A stretch of DNA of 64,000 nucleotides from Entoloma clypeatum (GCA_963565915.1 OY751495.1:3348001-3412000); one strand, 5' to 3'; numbered from the stretch's first letter, positions 31,692 through 43,406 are shown. Made by a program: numbers and translations. Notes: generated from the sequence alone by a model not told the origin.

Positions 31692-34361
31692 TAGTGTTTC
31701 TAACTCCAGTCTCAAGAACCTAAAACCAGACTGAAACCAGACCCGAACAAACCATTTTGAGACCGGACCATGGTCTCAAGTTTGAAGGTTTTCGATCACA
31801 ACCAGTCCTCGGTTCTCTCTGAATTTTAAGATTTGAAAGACCGGCCAAAGACTGGTTTGGACTGGTTTAAACCGGTCTTTTTCACAGAACACTCCGAGGG
31901 CCGGCACCAAGCAAAATATGTGCCATCAGTAAGACTTGAACTCAGCCTCTATAGTATATACACATGGTAATTTCTTGCTCACTCATTCTACATACCCACT
32001 TTTTCACTTCCCAAATAGGCCACTTCCCAAATAGGCACAACCAGCCAAAAAAGGCAAAAGGTGTGTGTGCACCCCCTCTGCCTCGATCAGATGTAGACAT
32101 AGACTTTCAATAAAATTTATAAATATATTGTAACCTTTTCAACATGTGTGCCCCTCATTGCAAGGTCAGTACTGGGTGGATGCATCGTTTCGACATTGGA
32201 TGATGTGCATCACGCGCACATCAAATGTGTCAAATACATGTAAACAAATCCCCAAAAACATCGCACATCTGCTTATTATATCTACACAGGAACAAGTAAG
32301 GGTTTCTACTATATCAATTATGTAGGAGTGGAGTATATCTCACTCAATATGTATTGCTTTTCTGAACTTTACCATGGATTTTAAGTTATAGAGGTGCCAT
32401 GCTCTACAACAAATAATAGTAAACAATGCGCAAAACGCATTGCGCAGGCACACGTGGTGCCTTCCTCATGGCCTAATAATAGTTTGAAGAGATAGAACTA
32501 CTTATGGGATATGTATTCACCTTCTGACACACTTTGTATAATTTTTAGAAGTCTAGATAAGATAGAAATAATGAAATTTGCACATTTCAGAAAAAGTGCT
32601 ATATCTCCCCAAGGAATGGACCAAATTTGAAAAACAAATGTGTGATAAGATCCCCTCAATGTGGAGAATCCAAAGCTGAAATGAAATTTTTTGGTCAAAT
32701 TTTCGATCTATTTTGCTCATATTCACCTTATGAAGTCCTTGAATTGTGTTTGAATGGTCTCAATAGGTTCACATGCAATGGTTAAATAGTATATATATAT
32801 TACATGTAATCTAATGTGGTTGTGGAAAGGAGGAAGTAAGAAATGTTGCTTTTTGTGTTTAAGAGAACTCATGCTGCACTGTTTATCATGATTTACATTG
32901 TGTTTTGATACATCATTCTGCTACATAGACTCTCTACCAAACATAGCTAATGTATGTAACTGTATATATATTTACTATTGGTTTCAAGTATCTCTACATA
33001 AGTTATGAATAATTTTTGGGACTGGTGGTGCCATGGTTTGGACATCAAGAGTACAAGTTTCAATGATGTGCATTGCTTGGCATTGACTGCCAAGCATTTT
33101 CAGCAATTGCTGAAACTCGAACCATAAGTCCATGGCCAGCAAAATGTTCCCACAGTTTTCTTTTCCACCACCTCCACCCAACGGCCACCACTCATGCCCA
33201 ACGGCCCACACTCATGCCCAATGGCCCCTCTAGTGCCCAACGGCCCACTCTCATGCCCACTGGTGGCCTCTAATGCCCAACACCGTCCACTCCCGCCCAG
33301 TGCCGTCCCTTTGAGCCCAACAGCCTCCACTCGTGCCCAATGGCCCCCTCTAGCACCCAACGGCGTTGTCTCACGCCCAACGGCTCCTTTTTGTGCCCAA
33401 TGCCATCCCTTCGAGCCCAACAGCCCCCACTTGTGCCCAACGGCCCCCTCTAGCACCCAATGGCCCTTTTCGTGCCCAATGGTGTCCTCTTGTGCCCAAT
33501 GCCCTCCCTTCGAGCCCAATGGCTCCCTCTCATGCCCAATGGCCTTGACTCATGCCTAACACCCTGCCTTTGAGCCCAACAGCCCCCCATTTGTCTCACT
33601 CATGCCCAACGGCGTCCACTCATGCCCAACAATGTCCACTCACACCCAACGACGTCCACTCATGCCCAACGTGTCCACTCACACCCAACGGCATCAGACA
33701 GTGAGACTCAGACAATACATGCATGTGCCATCCAGTAGCACACACTCGTAGCCTAGTACAGTACATATTATGAGTCTGGACCAGTTTAAACCAGTCCAGT
33801 CTCATCAGACCTGAATAAATGGACTGGTCAGACCGGTCTCTCACTGGTCTGGTCCAGTTTTACAAGGTGTTATGCTTAACAAACTGTTCCAAGGTTTGGG
33901 CAGAGTATGCAGGAAGTGGAAAGGCGAAGAGCAATGTGATTGCTAAATCTAAGGAATCTAACTATGCTACAGAGGGTTTATATAGGTACTGACTATAGGC
34001 GGTAGCGGATGAGTCAGTACTGTGGAAGGCAGTGCACATGAGTAAGGCGACTGCGGAAGGCTATGTACAATGAGTAAGCTGACTGCAGAAAGCGAGTCAG
34101 CGCAGGAGCGAAGTATACCAAAGGGGATGATGAAGTAATGTAGTGAGTCAGACTGGGAATAAAAGGTTGCAAAAGTAGACATTAGACATAGTAAGTTAGT
34201 AAGAGGGCGCCACATTTGGATGATAGGTAAAAGATATGACATGGTCCTCATACCATAGAGTCCGTAACACAAGGTGACAATGTAAAATTGAGACCGGTGG
34301 GGTCCTCGGTCCTTCCTTTTCGGGGGTCAAAAACAAGACTGAACCGAACTTTCAATCACTA
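31692..34361 (+). mobile_element. hAT-1: non-autonomous hAT-like DNA transposon with minisatellite
   Basis: 2,670 bp inserted in gypsy D RNase H. Ends are TAGTGTTTC... and ...CAATCACTA. Flanking 8-mers GTCATAGT and GTTGTAGT match at six of eight positions, as expected for an old hAT target duplication. Both subterminal regions are packed with short repeats of the GACTGGTC / GACCGGTC type in both orientations. No transposase is visible. It shares blocks with hAT-3, including a conserved minus-strand small ORF and the minisatellite. Confidence 0.75.
33180..33690 (+). repeat. Minisatellite of ~20-bp GCCCAACGGC units in hAT-1
   Basis: About 25 imperfect units built on GCCCAACGGCCNNCNCTC. The array gives long open frames by chance because units have about 20-21 bp. 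Related arrays lie in hAT-3 and in the fragment at 37281-37838. Confidence 0.85.
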
Positions 34362-34369
34362 GTTGTAGT

Positions 34370-36476
34370 TGAGTTCTGGGGCAGGAAGGTGCGGGAGTGG
34401 AATGCTACTGGGTGTATCTCCTCATCAGAGGTCCGGATGGACAAAATAGCACCAAGTGCGTAGTTGGAGGCATCCATCTCAATGATAATAGGTTGATCAG
34501 AAATTCAATGAGTGAGGACTGGTGCTTTGGTAAAAGTGAGTTTCAACTTGTTGAACGCACTCTGTGTGGAGTCGGAGAAATGGAATGGAGTACCCTTCCG
34601 GGCGATTTGGGTGAGTGGAACAACAATGTCCGAATAACCGTGAATGAAATGTTGATAAAAATTCACGAATCCAAGGAAAGACTGTATGTCCTTCACTTTT
34701 CGAGGTTCAGGCCACTCTTGGATGGTCTTCACCTTGGTTTCGGACATGTGGAGACCAGAGAGAGAAAGGATGAAACCAAGATATTCGACTGTGTCAACAG
34801 AAAATTCACACTTGTTGGAGCGGACATACAGTCCATTTTTGTGGAGACGTCGGAGAACTTCCTTGACATCGTCGGGGTGCCCCACCAAGGGTTCACTCCC
34901 GGGGAGTTGAGCCTGGTCTGTTTTGGTGGCACAGCTCTCTGTATGGAGTTTCTGAACCTAATCATAGCCAGGGTATGACAAATGCATCCATCTACTTCTC
35001 CTTCTTTCCTAACACGGGTTTTCTAGCTGTGGCCTGTGTCCACGCCGTTCGTCAAAACCTACCGTCTTCCTACACCGCTCCTTGTATTCCAAGTTGCTTT
35101 AATAGCAGGGTCATTCTTAATGGGCTTCCTCCTTGCCCAGAGTAAATGAGAATGTTGTCGAGGTAGACCACCACTGTAACATTGAGGAGGTCACTGAAGA
35201 TATCATTCACAAATTGCTGAAATGCGGCAGGGGCATTGGATAGTCCAAAAGGCATAACAAGCCATTCATATGATCCATAACAAGTGCGGAAAGCGGTTTT
35301 CCATTCATCTCTGTCGGCAATGCAAACAAGATGATATGCATGCCAGAGGTTGAGTTTTCCGGCAGTGGAAAGGAGGTCGGAGATGAGCGGAAGAGGGTAA
35401 TGATCCTTCTTGGTAACTTTGTTCAGGCCCCAATAGTTGACGCACAGGCAGAGGGACCTGTCCTTCTTTCGGACAAAGAGGACCGGAGCACCGTCTGGAG
35501 AGTGAGAGGGGCGAATGAAACCAATGGCTAAATGTTCGTCTATGAAGTTTCGCAGGGAAGATAGTTCAGATTGTGAAATGGAGTACATAGGGCCAATAGG
35601 GGGAGTCGATCTGTCTTCTAACTCAATGCAGAGGTCATACGGACAATGCGGAGCAAGGGTGTCTGCTTTTTTCTTGCTAAAAACATTGGCAAAATTGTGA
35701 TAATCCTCTGGGATATGGGAGAGGTCTGAAGGTTCCTCGGACATGGAAGCGGATTGGGCGGAGATTATGTGGTCGGAGAGGTAAATTCAGAAAGATTGGG
35801 CACCCAGAAGTTTGCAAGCTCGCACAAATGTGGCTGCATTTATCAATGCAATATTTGGAACAACATCTGGAGTTGCAGCGGGTGTGCCGGAGTCGGAGGT
35901 CGGAGTATCGGAAGAGGTCTGCAGAGGTAGCGGAGCTGACCTGGCAGAAGATGTCAAGGTCAGAGACTCCTTCAAGAGCTGTGGATGGAAAGTAATACTG
36001 CCCAATACCCAGTCAATCATAGGATTGTAGAGGGTGAGCCAGTTGTATCCAAGAACCATAGAACAGGAATCGAGCGGAGTCACATAGGCTGTAATGGCCA
36101 TATATTCACTGGAGGAAAAGTATACAGGGAGATCAACCGCCTGAGGATGAAGTGTAATGGGAGTCAATAAAGCAATGAGTAGAGCCGGAGTCCACAAGGG
36201 CAGCTATCAGAGATGTAAGTCAGACACGGAGGGAATTGGGGTCAGAAAGAGCGGAAGGGTTGAGTAGAGCGGTAGTACAGATGGGTTCAACACAGTCCTC
36301 AGGCCGTATGGAGTCCTGTGGACTGCCTGCTCATTTTTTGTTTCGTCTGTAGTCTTGGCTTGGGCAGCACGTGCCTTAGCCTTAGAGGTGGAGGACAAAG
36401 ACTTCAGGCAATCTTTTGCAACGTGTCCAGCTTTGCCGCAAAACATACAGAGGCTGCTCAGAGATGGATATAACAA
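34370..36476 (-). pseudogene. Gypsy D gag knuckle, protease and RT
   Basis: From high to low coordinates: zinc knuckle CMFCGKAGHVAKDC (about 36440), a protease-like domain (35787-36197, ending in [13 protein letters not shown], with the active-site DSG in the frame just upstream), and RT from 35744 with [37 protein letters not shown] and [13 protein letters not shown]. The catalytic YxDD is YLDN. A foreign segment of about 240 bp follows, then RT resumes at 34888 (GHPDDVKEVLRRLHKNGLYV) through FLGFVNFYQHFIHGYS to the hAT-1 site inside the RNase H motif. Several frames are used, so it is inactive. Confidence 0.85.
34895..35140. mobile_element. Small insertion of unknown class in gypsy D RT
   Basis: About 245 bp separate two halves of RT that otherwise join after LIYSG. 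No LTR, tRNA head or terminal inverted repeat is obvious. It could be a short non-autonomous element. Confidence 0.4.
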
Positions 36477-36639
36477 CAGTATAATGCAGGAAACCCTGCA
36501 TACTCTATGAGGGTTGTATAGAGTTCCAGGTGTTTCATGTTCATATTATCTATTATTTGATTAGTGTTAATGAAGTATGGCAGGGCTGAAACCCACATCT
36601 TGCATCAATACCAACCTCAACAATCTTGACTTGCAAGGC
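36477..36639. other. Unassigned spacer upstream of gypsy D
   Basis: AT-rich, no coding signal. Presumably the rest of the gag region or older flank. Confidence 0.3.
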
Positions 36640-36868
36640 TCCAACAATTTTTTTCATCCCCCAGGCAAGTTGCTTGACTCCGGCGCAACACCCTTTCTTC
36701 GAGCCCAATCACGCCCACTGACATTACATACAACATGTATATATTTAGACACAATAGATAATACAAAACCAGTTTGGTCCACCCTCTGTGGGTGCGATGG
36801 ACTGGTCTCAGTCTCGGTCCATCCCTCTCAGAGGCAAAAACCAAACCAAACCAAACCCTCAAACACTA
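36640..36868 (+). mobile_element. hAT fragment, right end
   Basis: Similar to the last 230 bp of hAT-3, sharing CTGACATTACATACA and TATATATTTAGACACAAT, with the same terminal CTCAAACACTA. The left part is missing. Confidence 0.65.
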
Positions 36869-37280
36869 AGTGTTATATTGCACAGAGAATAAGGACAGTC
36901 TTATATACTAGAGAAAAGGGCCGACACCAGTGGCAGAAACCTTGCTTGCAATGTACATTTGATGCTTAATTCGGAAGTAGAGATGATTGAGAATGGACTA
37001 TAATAATAGATACTTTGTTACTATTCAAATAACATGTCGTTCAAGTTTTAACTACTACTTCTAACTTTTTTGGAGGGACTTCCAAAACCAGGATCTAGCA
37101 TTGGGGTGCAACATTTTGTTGGAGTCCCCAACACAGGGGGATCAACAAGGATGCAGATAGACTTCACATTGGCAACATAAGTATTTGATGGCTTTTTGCC
37201 TTCAAAATGGAAATGTGATAATTCAAAAGACACCTGTACCAATGCTCCAGCCAATGCTTTCTTGTACCAATCCAGATTGA
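36869..37280 (-). other. Unclassified sequence between two hAT ends
   Basis: A minus-strand frame (37048-37356, running into the hAT end) reads YKKALAGALVQVSFELSHFH, which looks protein-like, but I do not recognise it. AATAAGGACAGTCTTATATAC near 36889 also occurs in the copia H LTR, so part of this may be a decayed LTR. Confidence 0.3.
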
Positions 37281-37838
37281 TAGTGTTTAAAAGTCCAGTC
37301 CAGTCTTGTTTTTGACCCCCAAAAGGAAGGGACCAAGGACTGGACCAGTCTCTCACTGAGATGGCCTCTTCCGAAAATGAGACCAGACCAGTCAGGGACC
37401 AGTCACACCGGTCTGTTTAATCTGAACTCATGAGACTGGACTGGTTTAAACTGGTCCAGACCTATGTATATTACAACATAAACAATTAATTAATTATTAC
37501 ATGACGCCATTGGGCAAGTGGATGCCGCTGGGTGTGAGTGGGTGTCGTTGGGCGCAACTGGACACGTTGGGTGTATTGAGCATGAGGCGTGGGCCATTGG
37601 GCATGGTTGGTGGCAGTTGGACATGAGAGGGTGCTATTGAGCGCAAAGGAAGGGTGTTGGGTGCAAGTCGATGCAAGAGGAAGCCGTTGGGCTCAAAGGG
37701 AGGCGTTGGGCACAAAAGGGGCCATTGGGCATGAGACGATGCTGTTGGGCGCTAGTGGGGGCCGTTGGGCATGAGAGGGAGCCATTGGGCTCGAAGGGAG
37801 GCATTGGGCACGAGAGGACGCCGTTGGGCACAAAAAGT
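37281..37838 (-). mobile_element. hAT fragment, inverted right end with minisatellite
   Basis: Begins TAGTGTTTAAAAGTCCAG, which matches the reverse complement of the hAT-1 right end, and carries the minisatellite in the reverse direction (CCGTTGGGC units, 37500-37838). It is truncated where gypsy E chromodomain sequence begins. Confidence 0.65.
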
Positions 37839-39592
37839 GAAAATATGATCATAACATCCTTGGGTTCCCACATGTTGTGATCTGGAGTCAGACCTTCCCA
37901 TTCCAACTTTCCTCTCTTCAACCTTGAGTCAATAACTTTAGTAACATCATACTCTTCTTTGCCATTAATAACTATGGGGTTTGGTGTCTGCACCCTTTGT
38001 GATTTAAATAGTTGTTCTTTGAATAACCGGACCCATGATACATTGATAACCGGGTGGATTTTCCAAGTTTTTGGTAACTTAAGTTCTATGGTATTTGATG
38101 AAATAATTTTTGTTACAGCATAGGGCCCGATCCATCATTCGGCAAGTTTCTTTAACGGTTGGTTCAACTTCAGGTCTTTTGTTGACAACCAGACTTTGTC
38201 GCCAACTTTGTAGATCAGCACGTCACTTCTTTTTAAGTTTGCATACTGTTCCATTTCCTCCCTCACTTTTACTAACACCACTTCTGCTTCCTCATGAATT
38301 TTCTTCATTTGCTCTGCAAATTCTTTGGCCAGTTCTGACCTTTCTGCCCTCCAGGGTTCCATGCCCATCCTAGGGTTAAACCCATAATTTACATAGAACA
38401 GCAAAAACTGAGTTGCCATGTGAATTTTATTATTATAGGCAAACTTCATGGTTGCCATCCATTCAGGCCAATTGGTTTGCCAATGGAAGATAAATGATCT
38501 TAGATATTGTTCCAACTCCTGGTTGATGTGTCTGTCCATCTGTTTGTGGATGATATGCCATTGATAATTTAGTTGTGATTCCCAATATTTTATTTAGTTC
38601 CTTCATAAATGATGCTGCAAATTGTGGTCCATGATCTGATGTTAACGATTCTGGAAGTCCATGAAGTTTCCAGACTTCATCCTGATTAGTGTTTGAAAGT
38701 CCAGTCCAGTCCGGTTTTTTGCCCAAAAAATCAAGAACCTAGAACCAAGACTGGTTGAGTGGTTTCTCCAAAATACTGAAACCAGGACTGGACTGGTCAA
38801 AGACTGGTGAATCAGTCTTTCCTTTCTCAAAAAAGTAAGCCAGGACTGGTTTGAACTGGTTTAAACTGATTATTATCCAATTTATTAAAACTGTTTCAAA
38901 GTATCATTTATAACACATTTCAAAACATTTTATAGAAGCTTTGATGAACAAAATCTATGTGAACCTATGACCAGTTTACATTTTTTGAGTCTCAAATCAA
39001 GACTGGTGTTGAACCAGTCTTCTTTTTTTCCAAAATTTGAAGAACCTGAGACTGGTCAATCCTCAAAAATCTGAAACTTGAGACTGCAGTCCAGTCTCTC
39101 ACCAGTCTTTACCAGTCTGGTTCTGGTCCAGTTCTAGATCTTTGAGACTGGACTTCAAAACACTAATCCCGATATAGTTTACAGTAGCTAATCCTTCTGC
39201 TGAGACTTCATCACATGTTCTGATAAAGTGTGATTGCTTTGTCGATCTGCAAGCCACAACTAATACTGTGTTGTACCCCTGAGCTTCTGGGAGTCCTACA
39301 ATAAAGTCTGCCATAATGTGTTTTCATGGTCCTGCATGTTCCGTGTTTGCTTTTAATTTACTGGCTAGCAGTTGAGGCATGTTCTTTGATCATTGACATC
39401 TGTTGCAGCCCTCGACATATGCTTTGACCATGTTTGTAATCCCAGGCCACCAATAATTATGTGTTACCAATTCCAGGGTCTTCCGCTGTCCTGGGTGTCC
39501 TGCAACTGGGTTGTCATGGTGTACTTTAATGATTTCCTCCCTGAGTTCCTGACTCTTCAGAACATACACCTTTCCTCTGTGTAACCAGAGTC
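37839..39592 (-). pseudogene. Gypsy E integrase-chromodomain fragment, split by hAT-2
   Basis: Minus-strand pol remnant. Its 5' edge at 39592 abuts the gypsy C LTR, mid-integrase (LWLHRGKVYVL). Then KVHHDNPVAGHPGQRKTLEL, YVEGCNRCQ, MADFIVGLPEAQGYNTVLV. hAT-2 interrupts the core, which resumes as [20 protein letters not shown] and [17 protein letters not shown]. The tail gives DKVWLSTKDLKLNQPLKKLAE, and a chromodomain EEYDVTKVIDSRLKRGKLEW truncated after MWEPKDVMI at the hAT fragment. There are stops in the zinc domain. It is a different family from gypsy F, which borders gypsy C on its other side. Confidence 0.8.
38687..39165 (+). mobile_element. hAT-2: short non-autonomous hAT-like element (MITE)
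   Basis: 479 bp with ends TAGTGTTTGAAAGTCCAG and GACTTCAAAACACTA, flanked by ATCCTGAT and ATCCCGAT (8-bp duplication, one mismatch). It consists mostly of subterminal GACTGG/CCAGTC repeats. Confidence 0.8.
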
Positions 39593-40026
39593 TGTAAGGG
39601 CGACCTTATGATCCAAGACTCAAACTCAGATACTTGCAAGGGAGATCCGAAGATTAGATTGAGCAGTCTGATAAGTAATACAACACACACCTTGCAAGGG
39701 AGATCCGAAGAGAAAGTTCTAAGGATTCCCCTGCAAGCTAGCGAGATAAATAGTAAAATGAGATATGAAATAAAAGATAAAACGAGACATAGGAATGATG
39801 AGTAATGGTCGGGAGTAGGGATGGGGGATGAATGGAAACGAGATGAATGATAGTACCTGCGATCCGATGTGCGGAGGAGCGGAGGGGCGCGGAGTCGTCG
39901 GATGTGGAGAGGTGCAGAGAGGTGAATAAGATATCAGAGGCAACAGATACGATCGGAGGGCGTCGGAGGGCGTCGGAGATGGTGGAAATGAACGGAAAGG
40001 GAAAGTGCAAAGTGGTTGCCCTTACA
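39593..40026 (-). repeat. 3' LTR of gypsy C
   Basis: 434 bp, bounded by TGTAAGGGC and GCCCTTACA. Confidence 0.93.
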
Positions 40027-40037
40027 TCACCCCCCCT

Positions 40038-43000
40038 TCAAGGCACGGCGTCTCGACGTGTCAGGCGAAACGAGTCGAATATCGCAGCGGAGATCCGACG
40101 CGGAGCTCCCGGATGACGTCGGTAGAAGTCGCGGACTAGGCGCGGAGCGTGGACATTGTCTTCTGCTTCCCAGGAATTCTCTTCGTAGCCATATCCCTTC
40201 CATTTGACCAAGAATTGAAGCTTGCCTCGATGCAGTCGGCTGTCCAAGAGGTTTTCAACATCATACTCCAATTCTTCTCCCACTACCGTCGGAGGCGGAG
40301 GGGAGCGGACTTGGCGTTGGAAAGGGTCGTCGGGAACTAGTGAAAGTTTGACGACATGGAATACTGGGTGAATGCGGGACATGGAAGGGGGAAGGCGAAG
40401 TTCGTAGGCATGTGTTCCGACAGGTCGGACCACTGGGAAAGGGCCTACGTACCGATGTGCAAGTTTTTTTGTGGGTCGGGTGGTTTTGAGGTCCGATGAG
40501 TCTAAAAAGACCTTGTCCCCCGGGCGGAATGTCGGAGTGGTGCTCCGATGCTGGTTGTAGTATCGCGCCATGTCGTCTTTTGCCTTTGTCAGTGCTGCGC
40601 GAGCCTCCTCTAGAGCGGACTTCATCCGCTGGCTGAAATCCACTACCACCTCGATCTCCATCTGCTTCTCGCGAGGTTCGAATCCCATGCGCGGATGGCG
40701 GCCGGTGTCAATGTAGAACGGAGTTTGACGTGTTGATGCGTGAACATGGTTGTTGTATGCAAATTCAGCCATCGGAAGCCATTCGTCCCAATCGTCTTGA
40801 CGTTCATTGACGAATAGGCGAAGATATTGTTCCAATCCTTGATTGACCCACTCCGTCTGTCCGTCCGACTGCGGATGGTAGGCTGTCGAGGCAGCAATCT
40901 TAATGCCAAGTAGCCTATATAGTTCGCGCGTGAACTTGGCGACAAACTGTGGTCCGCGGTCGGAGACAATGGCCTCCGGTAGTCCGTGGAGTTTCCAGAC
41001 GTTTTGAATATAGGAGCGTGCAGTCCCGAGTGCGGAGATGTCGGAGTGCGTCGGGATGAAGTGTCCCCGCTTCCCTACTGAGTCCACTACCACCATGATA
41101 GCGTCGTAGCCGTGGGCTTCTGGTAGTTCAGTAATGAAGTCAACACTGGTTACTTGCCACCGCTCCGTGGGGACCGGTAGTGGATTGAGCTCTCCGGAGG
41201 GCGGAGTGTGTCGGACCTTGGTGCGGAGGCATGGGTCGCATGTCTTGCAATATTGACCTATTAAACGAGACATGTGTGGCCACCAGTAATTGTGTGACAC
41301 CAGTTCCAAGGTTTTCCACCGTCCCGGATGTCCGGCCACCGGAGTGTCGTGGTGTTGTGTGAGGATCCGATGACGCAGTTGGGGATTATTAGGAACATAG
41401 ATATGATCCCTGAAGTAGAGCAAACCTTCCGCTTGCCTCCACTCCGCACTTCGGATGGACCCCGCTCCGACGGTTGGAAGGGATCTGACGACCTCCGCCA
41501 CACTATCCTCCAGTAGCCCCTCTCGGATTCCCTGTCGGACCTGGCAGAGGACGTCGCGTTCTTCCCCTTGAACAGTTACCCCACGCATTGCTCGCACTGC
41601 AAACAATTCTGGTCGAAGAAGGATGATGTTTTCGTTGTCCCGCGATCCGTCTCCGTGGTCCGCTCGTCGGGACAAAGCGTCGGACTTGCCCATTGACTTT
41701 CCAGGTCGATGGTGCATTTTAAAATCGAAACGAGCGAGGTATAAGGACCATCTAGCTTGTCGTCGATTTAGTTTTTGAGCCGTCATGAAGTACTCAAGAT
41801 TTTTGTGGTCCGTCCAAATCTCCACTGTCTTCTCCGCTCCTTCAAGGAAGTGCCTCCACTCCTCTAATGCGCGGACCACTGCCAACATCTCCTTGTCATA
41901 GATCTCGTAGTTGCGTTCCACCGGACTGAGGCTTTTGGAATAGAATGCGACAGGGTGCCACTTACCGTCCTCTGTTGGTTGGGACAGTACTGCTCCGGTT
42001 GCAAAGTCCGAGCTATCCGCTTCTACCCGCCACTCCTTTCGATGATCAGCTAAGACCAGGATCGGAGCAGATGTAATCCTCCGCTTCAACTCCGCAAATG
42101 CGGACACTTCTCCTTCCTTCCAAGACCAGAGGTGCCCCTTCTTCGTGAGCTCGAAAAGAGGGCGCGCGATGTCCGAAAACCCTTCAATAAAACGGCGATA
42201 GAAGTTAGTGAACCCCAGAAAGGACTGTACTTCTCGGACGTTTGTCGGAGCAGGCCACTCCGCGACCCCCGCTACTTTCACCGGATCCATCTCTACGCGT
42301 CCTTGTTCAATAATAAGGCCTAAGTATTCAATGCGCGTTTGTTCAAACTCGCATTTCTCTGGTTTTAGATAGAGTTTGTGTTTGCGAAGTCGTTCCAGTA
42401 CAATCCATGTGACCCTCCGATGTTCCGCAAGGGTCTCTGTGAAGATGAGTATATCGTCAAGGTAAACACAAACTACACCTTCAGTGATAAGGTCCTGAAA
42501 GATCTCGTTCATCATAGTCTGGAATGTGGATGGACTATTAGTGAGGCCGAAGAACATCACCAATGGTTCATAGAGTCTGCGATTGGTCCGAAAAGCGGCC
42601 TTCCACTCGTCTCCGGGCTTTATCCGTACATTGTTGTAACCCCAGCGGATGTCGAGTTTGGTGAAGTATTGAGCGCGTTGAAGTTTATTGATCAGTTCGG
42701 ATATGAGCGGAAGCGGATACTTGTTTTTGATAGTTTTGGAATTGAGTGACCGGTAGTCTTGTACAAGACGAAGGGAGCCATCCTTTTTCTTGATATAGAA
42801 CACCGGAGATGCCATCGGAGACTTGGAAGGGCGGATCCGACCAGTTGCAAGGTTTTCCTCCAAAAACGCGTCGAGTTCTTTCTGTTCGTTCGGGGCGAGC
42901 GGATATACCTTACAACCCGCCGGAGAGGCGTCCGGAACAAGTTCAATGGCGTGGTCCCACGTCCGCTCTTCCGGTAAGGTGTCGAAAGAGGTCTTTGAGA

Positions 43001-43289
43001 ATACGTCTTCGAAATCAAACAAGTGGTCTGGTACGGAATCGCGGAAAGATTTGGGTTTCTGGTTACTGAGGAAGGCCTCCGATAGACGTTGCGAGATATT
43101 GGATGAAGCGCGGATGAACTCCGCCTCCACAGGTACTGTTCCGACAAAAAGGCGGTCTCCCTCCTCAAACTCATCCTCTTCCTCAGCATCTTCTGCTAAC
43201 TCCTCCACTTCCTCTCCTTCTGTGACATCCTCCACCCATGGGCCACGTGGAGCCTCCTCCTCTAGGCCGGACATCGGAGTGGAACCCAT
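40038..43289 (-). CDS. Gypsy C RT - RNase H - integrase - chromodomain
   Basis: 1,083 uninterrupted codons. An acidic leader precedes RT (about residues 100-330: [39 protein letters not shown], catalytic VCVYLDDILIF, FLGFTNFYRRFIEGFS). RNase H follows ([56 protein letters not shown]). Integrase has zinc domain HHDTPVAGHPGRWKTLEL and CDPCLRTKV, and core TSVDFITELPEAHGYDAIMV, IVSDRGPQFVAKF, AYHPQSDGQTEWVNQGLEQY, so all DDE residues are present. The C-terminal chromodomain is LQFLVKWKGYGYEENSWEAE. Apart from the TGAs separating it from the protease this is a plausible active polyprotein and probably the best local source for mobilising gypsy B relatives. Confidence 0.93.
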   Translation of the reverse strand: MGSTPMSGLEEEAPRGPWVEDVTEGEEVEELAEDAEEEDEFEEGDRLFVGTVPVEAEFIRASSNISQRLSEAFLSNQKPKSFRDSVPDHLFDFEDVFSKTSFDTLPEERTWDHAIELVPDASPAGCKVYPLAPNEQKELDAFLEENLATGRIRPSKSPMASPVFYIKKKDGSLRLVQDYRSLNSKTIKNKYPLPLISELINKLQRAQYFTKLDIRWGYNNVRIKPGDEWKAAFRTNRRLYEPLVMFFGLTNSPSTFQTMMNEIFQDLITEGVVCVYLDDILIFTETLAEHRRVTWIVLERLRKHKLYLKPEKCEFEQTRIEYLGLIIEQGRVEMDPVKVAGVAEWPAPTNVREVQSFLGFTNFYRRFIEGFSDIARPLFELTKKGHLWSWKEGEVSAFAELKRRITSAPILVLADHRKEWRVEADSSDFATGAVLSQPTEDGKWHPVAFYSKSLSPVERNYEIYDKEMLAVVRALEEWRHFLEGAEKTVEIWTDHKNLEYFMTAQKLNRRQARWSLYLARFDFKMHHRPGKSMGKSDALSRRADHGDGSRDNENIILLRPELFAVRAMRGVTVQGEERDVLCQVRQGIREGLLEDSVAEVVRSLPTVGAGSIRSAEWRQAEGLLYFRDHIYVPNNPQLRHRILTQHHDTPVAGHPGRWKTLELVSHNYWWPHMSRLIGQYCKTCDPCLRTKVRHTPPSGELNPLPVPTERWQVTSVDFITELPEAHGYDAIMVVVDSVGKRGHFIPTHSDISALGTARSYIQNVWKLHGLPEAIVSDRGPQFVAKFTRELYRLLGIKIAASTAYHPQSDGQTEWVNQGLEQYLRLFVNERQDDWDEWLPMAEFAYNNHVHASTRQTPFYIDTGRHPRMGFEPREKQMEIEVVVDFSQRMKSALEEARAALTKAKDDMARYYNQHRSTTPTFRPGDKVFLDSSDLKTTRPTKKLAHRYVGPFPVVRPVGTHAYELRLPPSMSRIHPVFHVVKLSLVPDDPFQRQVRSPPPPTVVGEELEYDVENLLDSRLHRGKLQFLVKWKGYGYEENSWEAEDNVHAPRLVRDFYRRHPGAPRRISAAIFDSFRLTRRDAVP

Positions 43290-43406
43290 CCAACAGACTC
43301 GGATACGGACTTGTTCAAACTTCCACTCCTTCCGCTCTTGGACTGCCTCCTGGTGGCATGTCCGGCATCATGCAGGAGACCAGCTCATCTTCACTTCCCC
43401 TGACGT

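Larger units (their letters stand above)
30218..36476 (-). mobile_element. Gypsy D remnant (no LTRs), split by hAT-1
   Basis: Minus-strand Ty3/gypsy fragment running from gag zinc knuckle (about 36440) to the integrase C-terminus at 30218, where it is cut by the gypsy B LTR directly after KKLSEKYLGPF. It is interrupted by hAT-1 (31692-34361) and a roughly 240-bp insertion near 34895-35140. No LTRs were found. Confidence 0.85.

Noticed and set aside
33194..33559. 121-codon open frame of repeated PNGP/APNG units
   Set aside because: Product of the minisatellite in hAT-1; the unit length keeps a frame open by chance.
33180..33690. CRISPR-like array
   Set aside because: Units are contiguous and imperfect, without unique spacers, and lie inside a eukaryotic DNA transposon.
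37497..37715. 72-codon minus-strand ORF with MCPTPPFEPNG
   Set aside because: Minisatellite translation inside a hAT fragment.
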